A stretch of DNA of 64,000 bases from positions 44,211,483 to 44,275,482 of the forward strand of contig NC_088644.1 in NCBI RefSeq assembly GCF_964019385.1, read 5' to 3'. Shown one piece after another: positions 44,429 to 55,605 of the stretch (position 1 is its first letter; each line of letters starts with the position of its first letter). The position numbers were made by a program, and so were the translations under genes. Source of the DNA: Sycon ciliatum (Eukaryota > Porifera > Calcarea > Leucosolenida > Sycettidae). The notes below the pieces were generated by a model. The model was not told where the DNA came from. It searched no databases and saw nothing but the letters and a program-made list of their open reading frames with translations.

Positions 44429-47124
44429 CACTTCGGAGCTTCGGCTTCGAATGTGACAGTGTGTTTGGCCTCAAATCGCTCTAGTTTTCCCTAAATTTCC
44501 AGCGGTTTAAAGATAAAAATGCAAATTCGCGCCTTGATTGCACCTAGCACCTCTTGCTTTCTTTGGCCTTTTCTTTCGCTTCTTTGCTGATAGGTTACCT
44601 TTTTCCTTTGTCTAGTATCCTTGAGACTTCAGTCTTCTACTGCCGCTATGGCAGTGTCTGTTGTCTAATGATGACTCCGAAGCTGAAACTTGCAGTCCAG
44701 GCCTAGGACTAGTAAGAGTTCCTACCGGATCGTCGTGCTGTCCGTGTAGGTAAGTGCTGAAGTAACTAGTTTGTGCCGATATGGAAATTTCGGCCTTTTC
44801 GGCGGCCAATGCTGATGGCGACGCTGCGATGGTTCCGTGGGTTTGCAAGCACCGACGAGTGCCTTGTTCCATGCCCCGAGTCACGATTTCCCTGTTCGGT
44901 CAGGGCGGCCTTCACGAGTTCGGCAGGCTCTTTCGAGTGCCTTGCCAAAGGCTCTGCGCTTAGCGCGTAGCAACATCAACAGACGGCTTCCGTCACGTCA
45001 TTGGACAGGCCCGGACGAGTGCCTTGCCAATCTCTGTACCTACAAGTAACTGGTATCCAACCCCATCGATGGACGACGCGGACATGGCGGATATGCGGCG
45101 GCTTCTATCATGGCAGTGGGCAGGCCCTGTCGCGTGTCTTGCCACACTCAAACCATCCGTCCACTGTCGATGGACGACGGTCTCACCAGTGGGCAGGCCC
45201 TGTCGCGTGCCTTGCCACACTCTAGCCATCCATCCACTGTCGATGGACGATGGTCACACCACTGGGCAGGCCCTGTCGCAGGCCCTGTCGCAGGCCCTGT
45301 CGTGTGCCTTGCCGCACTCTAACCATACATCAACGGACGATAGTCTACAGTGAGCAGGCCCTGTTGCGTGCCTTGCCACACTCTAGCCACTCTAACCATC
45401 CATCCACTGCGGATGGACGATGGTCGAACCCGTGGGCAGGCCCTGTCGCGTGCCTTGCTACACTCAAACCATCCGTCCACTGTCGATGGACGATGGTCTC
45501 TACAGTGGGCAGGCCCTGTCGCGTGCCTTGCCGCACTCTAACCACTCTATCCATCCATCCACTATCCATGGACGATGGTCTCGAAGGTTTGCAAGCACCA
45601 GCGAGTGCTTTGTTTCTTGCCCTGAGTCGTTACTTCCTTGTGTGGTCAGGGCAATTTCATGAAAAGCAGGAGTGCCTTTCCAATGTCTGTGCCTAACTCG
45701 CATCCACCCATGTCTGTGGACTGTGCGGTCATTGTAGATATGGTGGCTTCCGTCACGCCAGTGGGCAGGCCCTGTCGGGGGCCTTGCCACCCTCTAACCA
45801 TCAGTCCATTGGTGATGAACGATGGTCTCGTGGCTTTGCAAGCACCGGCGAGTGCTTTGTTTCATGCCCAGAGTCACGCCCATAACTTAATGCCGTTCTG
45901 CCATGCTCATTTTGTTGTTTTGCAAGTACAGTTCTACCTGTGTTTGCTTGCTCCTATACCAAGCAGAATCCCGTATTGACCGGGAAATGTTTCTGCACCA
46001 AAGGGCTGTGGATCGAACGTGCATCCCTGTGTCAAGCGGAATAATGTCATAGACCAGTTTCCGCTGCACCACGGGCGTCCAGTTCAGGCAGGTTTACCTG
46101 TATGTAGATACATGGTTCTGGAAGCATGATAACGATGTCAGAGGTGGCTGATGCACCTCTGTGAGCAATGAAAAATAAACATCAAATGGTTGCCATTTGT
46201 GCAGTGCCAACAATGTACTGCCATTCCTATTGCTCAAGCACCTTTTGTGATAGCAGCCTCGAAGTGGTGAAGCATATAACACTTTTACTGTTGCCATACC
46301 TCAGTCTGACCTTCCGGGTGGCTGGAGCACGTACAGACACGGGCGCTCCAGCTATCTGCTGAGCGTAGTGCCAAGAGTGCAATGTCATGTACACTTGCCT
46401 TCGTGTACGCGACTTGTGGTATACTGCCTTCCACTACTCAAGTTAGTGCCCACCTCAGGCACCGCGAGGGACCACCCCCTTCTTGGTCTGGCCAGCCAAG
46501 GCCTTGCACGATTACTGCCGCATCCATAACTGGGATCAATTCATTGCCCATATGATATGTGCATATCAGCGCGGCCCTTTCCGTACAACGGCAGGTCCAA
46601 GTAACCATATCTGTAATTTACTACTGTGGATAGCATTTCATCGTACGTATCCTGGAATATCTACGCAACCATAGCTAGCAACCAGATCAGTCTCGTACTG
46701 TTTAGTACTGATATGGCGGATACGCCGGTACTGCATGCACGTGTGCCTTGTGCCCGACCCACCATGCACCAGGCTTTCGTTACCAACAAGGGCTTGGCAG
46801 ACGAGCTGAAGCAGCTGGATGCATGTCGTGTCGCCATAGTGTCGCAGTATTATTATCTGTGTCCTGTGCTAGTCGTTTTTAATTGACTGTCGCCCTTTTC
46901 TCCCTTCTTGTCTCCGACTTGAAGGGCACCTGTACATATGGTGTATCCTCGATACATAGAGACATTTTTACTGTATATCAGGCACTCTGCGAGATGCCTG
47001 TTCCTTCACTCCACATGCGCGCTTCTCCTTCGCGCATAATGCTTGGCTACGCCCTTGCCTTGGTTGAGGTGGTGGATCACTTTAAAAGTCACACTGTCAC
47101 ATTCGAAGCCGAAGCTCCGAAGTG
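44429..47124. mobile_element. E1: 2.7 kb TA-flanked inverted-repeat element
   Basis: 35 bp inverted ends (CACTTCGGAGCTTCGGCTTC, then GAATGTGACAGTGTG) are flanked by TA (44427-44428 and 47125-47126). About 110 bp beside the left end matches the right end of E2 in reverse. The interior has no transposase. It carries a hairpin-containing minisatellite and three copies of a TTTGCAAGCACC segment. It looks like a large non-autonomous DNA transposon. Confidence 0.75.
45113..45832. repeat. ~70 bp minisatellite within E1, seven copies
   Basis: Six units at 45113-45586 and one at 45759-45832. Each contains GTGGGCAGGCCCTGTCGCG, then TGCCTTGCCACACTC, then a small stem (CCATCCATCCACTGTCGATG then GACGATGG). 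Unit lengths vary by insertion of GGCCCTGTCGCA or CCACTCTAA. Arg/Pro-rich frames across it are artefacts. Confidence 0.85.
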
Positions 47125-47126
47125 TA

Positions 47127-47473
47127 ATCGTAGATTCCGCTAGGACCCGCAGGGTCCGACGTGGAATCGGGGTTACACGAGGAGTGAAGGCGAAGAATGT
47201 GACAGTGTGTTCCCGCCCATTGTGCTGGTGTCACCAACCCCTCACTGTCACTACTCTTGATTGCACTATCATTTTGGTCAGAAAAGGCCAAAGAAAGCAA
47301 GAGGTGCTAGGTGCAATCAAGGCGCGCATTTGCATTTTTATCTTTAAACCGCTGGAAATTTAGGGAAAACTAGAGCGATTTGAGACCAAACACACTGTCA
47401 CATTCTTCGCCTTCACTCCTTGTGTAACCCCGATTCCACGTCGGACCCTGCGGGTCCTAGCGGAATCTACGAT
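47127..47473. mobile_element. E2: 347 bp MITE related to E1
   Basis: Long inverted ends of about 85 bp start ATCGTAGATTCCGCTAGGAC and end in the same GAATGTGACAGTGTG core as E1. TA lies on both sides. The outer part of each end holds an internal palindrome (GGACCCGCAGGGTCC). It shares about 110 bp of subterminal sequence with E1 but not the outermost bases. Confidence 0.8.
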
Positions 47474-47568
47474 TAGAGGAAGTCGTATAGTAATGAGTCA
47501 GAATTAATCCCAGTCCTTATGAAGTTGGTTATGTTGTGAAACTAAGAGAGTCTAGTCGCAACATAAAT

Positions 47569-47581
47569 TGGTGCCGAAACC
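47569..47581 (+). promoter_or_regulatory. BEL primer-binding site
   Basis: TGGTGCCGAAACC lies five bases after the 5' LTR and immediately before the gag ATG (47582). It is the expected place for tRNA priming of minus-strand synthesis. Confidence 0.7.
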
Positions 47582-48458
47582 ATGTCCGAGTATCCAGGGA
47601 GTCTCCGAGTTTTAGCAAATACAATTAGTGCATTGTATTCTACTGTCCACGATGACGATACGAAGTGCCAACGTTTAGTTTCAGAAAGTTGTCCATCTGA
47701 CGACTCAGACCAGTGGGTCGGGATTCGGACCCAGTTTTGTGAACAGCATAGAGATGCCCTCACGAAGTTGGATGCTGACCTAGATAAGTACGGCGCTGCG
47801 TTATACGATTTCGTCGCTAGTTGAGCAACTCAAAAAAAAGAAAAAGAAAGAAGATGAAGAAGAGTATGAAAATATGGCCAATACGTTACCGTCGTACTTC
47901 AAAAATCTGTCCCTGCTGAGTGCTCAAGCCAAAAGAGCCACAGCCAACGCCAGTGCCCAGAACACCAGTACCAGCAGTCAAGCACCTGGAATTGACGTCC
48001 AGCAGCTGCTGACAATGCACACCGCAACTTAGCAACAAACACAGCAGTTGCTGTCAGCCATTGGGAAGCACACCAGCACGGTTGGCCAGCTGGTGGCCAA
48101 CTCGGCACAGCCTGCACAGAGTGCTCATGGATCTGTGAAATTGCCCGTGCTCACAATCAGGAAGTTTGATGGTGACATACTTCATTTCACTGAGTTCATT
48201 GACATGTTTTAATCTGCGATCGGTACAAATCAAAGCCTGTCTGCCGTACAGAAACTGTCGTATTTGAGAAGTCATTTGACAGGCATGGCCCTGGATGTTA
48301 TTGCCGGTATTCCCACCACCGATTCAAATTACCCCGTGGCGTTAGGATTATTGAAGGATCGCTTTGGCAAGAAGGATGCCATCATCGCAGCCCGATACCG
48401 CGCAATTACCGAAATGCAAGCGCCATCAAATAAACCTCACATGTTGTGGAGATTTTAC
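47582..48458 (+). pseudogene. BEL gag, N-terminal part
   Basis: Starts MSEYPGSLRVLANTI at the primer site and reads 80 codons to a TGA. The reading then continues in another frame (a Lys-rich stretch, then YFKNLSLLSAQAKRA). Further stops lie at about 48031 and 48210. The core BEL gag signature follows: KLPVLTIRKFDGDILHF, VQKLSYLRSHLTG and YPVALGLLKDRFGKKDAII. The DIRS element cuts it after HMLWRFY; the host frame resumes at 51818 (DEVEANLRCL). This copy cannot make intact capsid protein. Confidence 0.85.
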
Positions 48459-48641
48459 ATGATTTTTGCGCACGCGCAAAAATATGTTAACACAGAAGGC
48501 GCATGCTCTGTTCCCAACAAACTCTCACGCGCTCTTTGTTCTCCGAAGTCCACTGTTCCTGACTTCAGTTCTTGCTTTGTCCGCATTGGCAGTGGATTTC
48601 TTTCTCAACCTCAATCTCAAGGTTTACCATAGCTCACGGAG

Positions 48642-49859
48642 ATGCCCCGTGCACGTAAGCAGTCGGCTCCCGGGCCCAGGCGTTCCAGCCGCAGGCGCGC
48701 CTCGTCGTCCCCGTATGCCGACACTCCGAATCGAGCCCCTGCGGACCATGCGGCCGATCGTTCCGGCAATATCCGTGCGGATCGTTCCGGCAATGCCCGT
48801 GCGGAGCAGGACGATATCCCGTTCGCCGTTCCCCAGCCGGCCAGCTTACTCCCAACTGGCCTAACTGCACGTTCCGTTACGGCGGCCGTGTCGACGGCTC
48901 TGCACCCCCTGCTGGCTCGAGTCGAGCGCCTTGAGGAGCGAATTTCAGCTCGCCAGGATCCGGACGGCCATGATCAGGCGGCGGTCCCCTCAGTGGCAGA
49001 TGTGGTCCAAACCGCGTCCAACGCCGTCAACAAACACCCGCCGCAGGTCGACTCCGGCCCCCCCCCTCCCCCCCCCCAACCCGCGCTGCCTCCGATCGCA
49101 GCGCCCATGGCGAACACTCGTGAGTCCAGCTCTATTGTTCCCACGGTCCCGCGTAAGTTGCTCGACAAAATCACACGCGGCGAATATATGGAGCTGGAGG
49201 ATCTCCTCCCGGAGAATGTGGGCGCAGGGTCCGAGCCCTTGGAGCTCAGTACCGCCAACGGAGAGGGCCGGCGTGTGTCCCTCAATTTATGTGTGACTAA
49301 GAAGCGCTCCATTGTCGACTTCACTGCCTGGCTGGAAGCCTACACAATCTACATGGCCTGCGCACTGAAACATGTGCCATTCCGAGCACTGGAGCTGGTG
49401 ACGTACCAGCACATTATCTGTACTGCCAACCAGCAGTTTGCGACCCCAGCTGTACTGGGGTATGACCGTGCCTTCCGTGCAGCGGCGGCAACAACCTCGG
49501 CTCGTTGGGACGCAATCGACCAAAGCCTCTGGAGCCTGCACCTGATCCGGGCACCCCGACCATCATGTCCGCGCTGCACAACGCACCACAGCCGTGACCG
49601 TTGCCCACAGTATTTGGCAGGGCCACATGCTCCAGCTGGCACCAACACGAGCCGAAATACGCAGCCATTTCTGGCCGGGGTGGGTAGCACCCGCCAGATC
49701 TGCCTCAACTTCAACCGTGGCCGCCCATGCCAACACCAGCCCTGTGAACGCTTGCACGTCTGCTCAACCTGCGGCGACCGAGGTCATCCCGCCGCTCGCT
49801 GCACCAACGACGGTCGCCGGGGACCCCGCCAGACGGACAAGCCCGTTGCAGCGAAGTAG
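48642..49859 (+). CDS. DIRS ORF1 (gag-like)
   Basis: An intact 405-codon frame. It has a basic, Ser/Arg/Pro-rich N-terminus, and a short coiled-coil-like segment near 95 (LARVERLEERIS). A Pro-rich run sits at 140-155, and a conserved domain at ~165-300 includes LLDKITRGEYMELEDLLPEN and FTAWLEAYTIYM. The C-terminal Cys/His-rich region (CLNFNRGRPCQHQPCERLHVC then CGDRGHPAARC) suits nucleic acid binding. The layout matches gag proteins of DIRS-type elements, where it packages RNA. It overlaps ORF2 by 266 bp in the +1 frame. Confidence 0.8.
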   Translation: MPRARKQSAPGPRRSSRRRASSSPYADTPNRAPADHAADRSGNIRADRSGNARAEQDDIPFAVPQPASLLPTGLTARSVTAAVSTALHPLLARVERLEERISARQDPDGHDQAAVPSVADVVQTASNAVNKHPPQVDSGPPPPPPQPALPPIAAPMANTRESSSIVPTVPRKLLDKITRGEYMELEDLLPENVGAGSEPLELSTANGEGRRVSLNLCVTKKRSIVDFTAWLEAYTIYMACALKHVPFRALELVTYQHIICTANQQFATPAVLGYDRAFRAAAATTSARWDAIDQSLWSLHLIRAPRPSCPRCTTHHSRDRCPQYLAGPHAPAGTNTSRNTQPFLAGVGSTRQICLNFNRGRPCQHQPCERLHVCSTCGDRGHPAARCTNDGRRGPRQTDKPVAAK

Positions 49860-50742
49860 TCTCCCCACGCCTCTGTACATAGCCCGCCTAATGACTCTTT
49901 TGCCCCGTATTTCTAATCGTGTCCTCTCTGACTTTATCCTTAATGGCTTGCAACACGGGTTCCCCATTGGCCACTCTGGTGCTTCTGTATCTATCATCTC
50001 TGGCAACCTCCCAACTGCCATTGAACATACTCAGTTTGTACGACAACAAATTGCTGACCGGGTCCGACGTGACGAATCGGCCGGTCCTTTCTCTGTCCAG
50101 CCTTTCCACCCATTTGTATGCTCTCCGCTCGGCGTAGTGCCCAAGAACAACGGGAAATTCCGCCTCATTCACCACCTGTCTTACCCTGACCGTATGTCTG
50201 TCAATGATGGAATAAACAAGGATTCGTTCTCCCTACATTATGTCACAGTGGACGATGCCATTGAGCGTCTGCAACGTCAAGTTACCGGTGCCTTGATGGC
50301 GAAGCTCGACATACGCAATGCATTTCGAATGGTCCCCGTCACACCCACTGCATACCATTTGTTGGGTTTCCAGTGGCAGGTCCAATTCTACTATGACAAA
50401 GTACTGCCATTCGGGCTGAGGTCCGCACCCTACTTGTTTAACTGCATTGCGGACGCACTTTGCCAGATAAGCTATGAACTGTTCCAGGTTCCCCACCTCC
50501 TGCACCTTCTGGACGACTTCTGGCTCTGTGGCCCTGCAAACTCAACGCTATGTGCGCAGCGTCTGAACGTAGTCCTCTCCGTATTCCGCTACCTGGGAGT
50601 TCCCATTGCCGACGAAAAGACAGTCGGCCCAACCTCCTGTCTCACCTTCCTGGGCATCGAACTGGACTCCGTCCAGAAAGTGACTCGTCTCCCACAGGAC
50701 AAGGTGGACGACATCCGCTCCAGACTATTGGCCTTTCGCTAA
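49594..50742 (+). pseudogene. DIRS reverse transcriptase
   Basis: The frame overlaps the end of ORF1, and the reverse transcriptase proper starts near residue 110. Motifs: MAKLDIRNAFRMVPV (235-249), LPFGLRSAPYLFN (271-283) and catalytic LLDDFW (305-310), the DIRS form of the polymerase motif. It stops at a TAA (50740-50742) right after LLAFR. The protein clearly continues in the same frame beyond the stop with RNase H, so one nonsense change, real or a sequencing error, splits the gene. Confidence 0.85.
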
Positions 50743-51462
50743 CGCCAATCCTGCCGTCTGCGGGAGCTTGAACAGCTGTTGGGCAAGCTGAACTTTGCCA
50801 GCCACGTCATCACGCCGGGCCGTGCATTCATGCGCCGACTGTATGATGCCACGCGCAACGTTTCCAAGCCTTACCACCGCATCCGTCTCTCTCCAGAATG
50901 TCATCTGGACCTGTTTTGGTGGTCTCACCTACTCGATGGCTGGAATGGCAAGTCATTCTTCCTCGATCTCCAGGAGACGCTGGCCAGCGACATCCTGATA
51001 GAAACTGACGCATCTGGCGCCATCGGGCATGGCGCAGTTTATGGCACGCATTGGTTCGCCGACACCTGGTCACCACAACACACTCCGCTCTGCATTACGT
51101 TCAAGGAGCAGTATCCCATCTGCATTGCATGTGCTACGTGGGGCCACCAGTGGTGTCGCAAGCGTATCCGTTTCCATACCGACAACGAAGCTGTCGCCGC
51201 TGTTCTCAAGTCTGGCACCAGTCGCTGCCCTAATGTGATGTCACTCCTACGGCAGCTCTTCTTCATCTGCGCCAAGGGTAACTTTATGGTCACCGCCCGT
51301 CACATACCTGGAACTACCAACATCCTTGCCGACGCTCTCTCCAGGCAAGATTTCAAGCGATTCCATTCGTGCCACCCTACCGCCGCTCACATGCCCACTC
51401 CCGTGCGTGCTCTTCCGTCCATTCCTGGGGAGACTTCGGCCGTGCCTTGCACTGGCGAGTGA
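50743..51462 (+). pseudogene. DIRS RNase H domain (after the stop)
   Basis: In frame with the reverse transcriptase upstream. Counting from MGKLNF at 50779, the active-site acids appear as TDAS (Asp77), FKEQ (Glu110), TDNE (Asp135) and ADAL (Asp185). A short Thr/Pro tail ends at 51462. In complete DIRS elements a tyrosine recombinase follows; none is present. Confidence 0.85.
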
Positions 51463-51817
51463 CGGAAGTCCACATGCAAACTGCCATGAAAGCTGGCAGC
51501 ACCGGTCCTGGGTAAGCGCTGATCAGACAGACTGAGCCCACTTATTGTGGGTGCCAGAGCATAACCGAATGTCACCAATGTACCGACTGTACACTCAGTA
51601 ACTCAGTATCACTCTACTATTGTCCACAATCTGTGGCACCCCCTCCATACGGCTCACTCAGCCTCCGCAGCAGGGCCCTGCCCAGCTGCCATACACACAC
51701 ATTCACACAGCTCTAAGCTGTCACTCACTCGGAGCCTGGCAAAGCAATTGACAAACCCTCCTATTCCCCAAACTGGTTGCTCGTTGTGTGAGTGCGGCAT
51801 GCAGATGCTTGTGTTAA

Positions 51818-52330
51818 GATGAGGTGGAGGCTAATTTGCGCTGTTTGCAAGCAGAAGGTCAAAGTGTGTAACAGAAGCTGCTGATTCCTGTCATCACTTC
51901 CAAGTTACCAAAGTGCGTCATTGTACAACTTGAGACACAGACACCCCACAATCAGAGTTGGACTGTTGATGAGCTGCTGAAACAGCTGGGAATCTACCTG
52001 GAGGTCCGTGAATCGGCCGAGCGACTGGCAGGAGACACAGCCAGCAAACCAGAGAGCACTCTGCCACGACCACCGCCTGTTTTCGCACAGCCTCATGCTG
52101 CCTACTCCCCACCTCCGGCCACGGCAGCCAAGTTAGTTACCCCTGTGCGGCGCGCCACTCCGAGATGCTTCTTCTGCAAGTTGCAACACTTCTCGGACAC
52201 CTGCCCAACGTTCAACACGGTTTCTACCGACAGCAGCAGCTACAAGACCACTGCTTTGTATGCTTATGGAAGGGACATTAGGCAAAGGACTGTACTGCTA
52301 GAAGACCCTGCTATCACTGCAATCTGTTGA
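51818..52330 (+). pseudogene. BEL gag, C-terminal part with zinc knuckles
   Basis: Resumes exactly where 48458 left off: DEVEANLRCLQ, an in-frame TAA, then LLIPVITSKLPKCVIV. A Pro-rich linker leads to a CCHC-like knuckle (CFFCKLQHFSDTC). From about 52255 the correct reading moves to the pol frame, where CLWKGH and CYHC...HHRALC complete two more knuckles around a TAG. Confidence 0.8.
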
Positions 52331-53775
52331 CCCATCACCGTGCCCTGTGCCCTCAGAAATTTGGCTCATCACCAGTGTCAGCTGCCGCAAGTACCTTCTA
52401 TCCTACTCAGCAGCAGCAAGCACCACAGAAACATTCTACCGCTACGGTGCACGTCCAGTCCAAAGGTGTGAATCTCCCAACCGCCATCGCAACTGTCGCC
52501 GTGCAAGGCAACATCTCAGACTGCCGACTGTTGTTTGACACCAGCTCAACTCGCACATTTATTCATGAATTGTTAGCTGCCTCTGTCAACGCAGCTGTTG
52601 TCGGTGAAGACGTGTTGTCCGTCGCTAGTTTTGGATCTGCGTCCCGGCGAACGGTCACCCTGCCGAGAGTGGAGTATTCCCCCCTATGTCGAGATGGATC
52701 AGCCTTGCCCGTAACCGCCAATGTTATGCCGTGGATTTGTTGTCCTGTTGTCAAATCCCCAATTGACATCGACCAGTACCCTGAAGTCAAGAACATCCAA
52801 CTAGCTGACACCATTGTCACCAAGCGTGAAGAGGTAGAAATTGACCTCCTTATCGGCACGGATTTCTACTTCTCCATCAGGGGTAACGGTCACATCCAAC
52901 TCAACAATGGCCTGGTCTTGCTGAACTCCAAATTGGGATTTGTCCCAGCAGGCCCTACTGACACAGAGACAGATGACACTGCGAGCCACATAATGCTCAC
53001 AGATGCTACCACCTTGCCAGACCCAGTATTTGATCTCCAACGTTTCTGGCGACTTGAAGATATTGGTATCACCGATGACATCAGTGATCCGCAGACAGCG
53101 GACGACATTGCCCTGGAACACTTTCGCAGCTCCTTGCAACTGATCAACGGCCGATATATGGTATCTTGGCCATGGAAAGATAGCCATACTCCACAACCTA
53201 ATCTACCAGAGAACTACGAGCTCGCCTTCGGCCATCTCAAATCCTTAGTCAAACGACTCCAGCAGACACCGCAAGTGCTAGAGAAGGATCATTGTACCAT
53301 CACAGAGCAGTTAGCCAATGGCATTATCAAGGAAGTGAACCTTGATCACCAGGATGGGCCGATTCACTACATCCCCCACCACTGTGTTGTTCACTCCGGC
53401 AGTACCACAACAAAGGTTTGTGTGGTGTATGATGCTTCCGCCAGAACTCGCGCAGAATACAACAGCCTGAACGACTGCCTGCACCGAGGTCCAATACTTC
53501 TGCCGGATCTGTGTGGTATCCTGGTGAGATTTCGGCTACACCCCACTGGCATTGTGAGTGATGTTGAGAAGGCCTTCCTTCAGCTAGGTCTATCTATGAC
53601 AGATCGCAATGTAACACGGTTCCTATGGCTTCGCGATCCTACAAAACCCGTCACCCCAGCCAACCTAGTGATATACCGCTTTTGCCGAGTTCCATTTGGC
53701 ATTGTCACTAGCCCGTTTCTTCTCGCCGCCACAGTCGACCACCATCTCCAACAGCAACAGACAGGCATGCGATGA
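52327..53775 (+). pseudogene. BEL pol: protease and reverse transcriptase N-terminal half
   Basis: 482 codons. The aspartic protease motif is LLFDTSSTRTFI (Asp71), with LLIGTDFYF (174-182) as its second conserved block. The BEL reverse transcriptase entry follows, with VVYDASARTRAEYNSLND (367-383), SDVEKAFLQLGL (411-422) and FGIVTSPFLLAAT (457-469). It terminates at a frameshift near 53730; the palm continues in the next frame. The DTSS variant of DTG is usual in BEL elements. Confidence 0.85.
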
Positions 53776-55051
53776 TGTACGTCGCAGTATCTATGTTGAC
53801 AACGTTGTCACCGGGCAGAGCAGCGTCCAGGATGCTACTGCATACTACAGAGAGGCAAAGGACGCCTTTGCCAGTGCCACCATGAACTTGCATGAATGGG
53901 GTACGAACGATCCTGACTTCAGAGATGCTCTAGCTCCTGAAGACAAGTCTAGCTGTGATGTAATGAAGGAACTGGGTATGTCGTGGGATACCAATTGCGA
54001 TACTCTGTCGACGGCGAAGTCAACCACAAACCAGTACTCCGTCATTACCAAAAGAGATGTCCTCCGCAGCATAGCCCAATTCTATGATCCGATGGGCCTG
54101 TTCTCCCCGGTCATCATGCGTGCGAAGATCCTAGTACAGAGTATATGGAAGCTACACGTAGACTGGGACTCTCCACTGCCTGACGCTCTCGTTGATGAAT
54201 GGAAGGATAGCCTGTCAGATCTGTCCTGCGCAAGTGACGTTGCCATTCCTCGCTACATTGGACCAAAAATCCACGTCGAAAGGGTCACCTATGAACTCCA
54301 CGTCTTCTGTGATGCGTCTCAAGATGGTTACGGTACAGCCGCATACCTGTGTGTGAGACAAGTTGACGGTGCCTATTCGTCAGTTGATCTGATCTACAGC
54401 CGAACACGAGTCTCGCCCATCAAGGCTACAAGTATACCACATCTAGAGCTCCTAGCAGCACTCATCGGCGCCACGATCATCAAATTTCTGAAGAAAGAGC
54501 TTCTGGGCGCAGTTCACATCTCAGCTACCCACTTGTGGTCTGACTCACAGTGCGTGCTTGGCTGGATTAGGAATACTGAGAAATCGTACCCTGTCTTCAT
54601 CGCCAATCGGTTGAAGGAAATCCGTGCAGACCAGAGTGTGTGCTTCAACTACATCCGTACAGCCGACAACCCAGCCGACCTACCATTCCGTGGAGCATCG
54701 CTAGCCACACTGACAGACAGTACAGCTTGGTGGTGTGGTCCAGAATGGCTTCGAGATCCTCCTGTACACTGGCCCAAAGACGTCATCGATGCTCCTTCCA
54801 CAGTACTATTCACGGCGGAGGGTCCTGCGGAAACCGAGACCAGCAGCAAGCCATCACCGCTGAGTATAGATGAGAGAAAGTATACTTTGTTTGAGAAGCT
54901 AGCCCGTGTAACAGCATACAGTATCAAATTTGTCAAGAGATGCCGTCAACAGACCACGTGCGGCACTCATTTGTCTGCTGCTGAAATCGACAACGCCAAA
55001 CATCTGTGGATTTTAACATGTTCAAGCAACACACTATACACCAGAGGTTGA
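53731..55051 (+). pseudogene. BEL pol: reverse transcriptase C-terminal half and RNase H
   Basis: Contains IYVDNVVTG, the YVDN active-site variant that marks BEL/Pao reverse transcriptases. Next come SIAQFYDPMGLFSPVIMRAK, then RNase H (FCDASQDGYG, PHLELLAALIGA, WSDSQCVLGWI) and a connection that includes NPADLPFRG. It breaks at 55051 by frameshift in the integrase entry (CSSNTLYTRG). Its first codons on the plus strand before 53731 are the wrong frame. Confidence 0.85.
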
Positions 55052-55447
55052 GGCTATCAAAAGCAACGCCAAGAACAAGCTGGTCCAAAACCTTGCGCTC
55101 TTCCTAGATGAACATAACGTCATCCGCTGCAAGGGTCGATTGGAGAATTCATCCCTACCACATACTCAGCGAAGTATCCCATCCTTCTACCTCGTTCACA
55201 TCCAGTAACCACATGTATCATCAATGACTGTCACCGCATGGTGCCGGACAGTGGAACTAACCATACCGTATCGCTAGTCAGGTATGACTATTGGGTCCCC
55301 AGAGGACGACAAACCGTCAAGACTGTACTCAAGAAATGTATTGTATGCAAGAGGTTCAATGGTCGGCCGTACTCGCTACCGAAAATGGCACCCTACCCTC
55401 CAGAGCGAGTAGCTGAGTCTAAACCGTTCACACACGTCGGCGTGGAC
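55052..55447 (+). pseudogene. BEL integrase N-terminal part
   Basis: Fragments in two frames: IKSNAKNKLVQNLALFLDE and GRLENSSLP, then after a stop and frameshift YDYWVPRGRQTVKTVLKKC and CKRFNGRPY, the usual BEL zinc-binding integrase entry. The frame runs into HVGVD at 55447, where the Gypsy element is inserted. The catalytic Asp of the VDYFGP block is at the insertion point. Confidence 0.8.
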
Positions 55448-55583
55448 TGTAGTGATGTAATCATGTACATCTGTATAGTGTGCGCATGCGTGCATGCTTG
55501 CAGTAGAGCACTCGCAGAGCTTGAAGACGAAGCCTGCAATGGCTACCTCCAGACTTGTATTGTTGTAGTGTTGTCCATCTACA
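55448..55583 (+). repeat. Gypsy 5' LTR
   Basis: 136 bp, identical to 59946-60081 except for one T/C difference near 55561. Confidence 0.92.
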
Positions 55584-55605
55584 TTGGCGCAGTGAACAGG
55601 TCAAG

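Larger units (their letters stand above)
48459..51817 (+). mobile_element. DIRS-like element without a visible tyrosine recombinase
   Basis: The insertion is placed to within a base or so by the interrupted BEL gag frame. Two main frames encode gag and a DIRS-type reverse transcriptase plus RNase H. The ends are imperfect inverted repeats: GTTAACACAGAAGGCGCATGC on the left against GCATGCAGATGCTTGTGTTAA on the right. No long target duplication is seen, as expected for recombinase-mediated integration. The ~355 bp after RNase H (51463-51817) encode no tyrosine recombinase, so the copy is 3'-deleted or belongs to a non-autonomous lineage. Confidence 0.8.
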
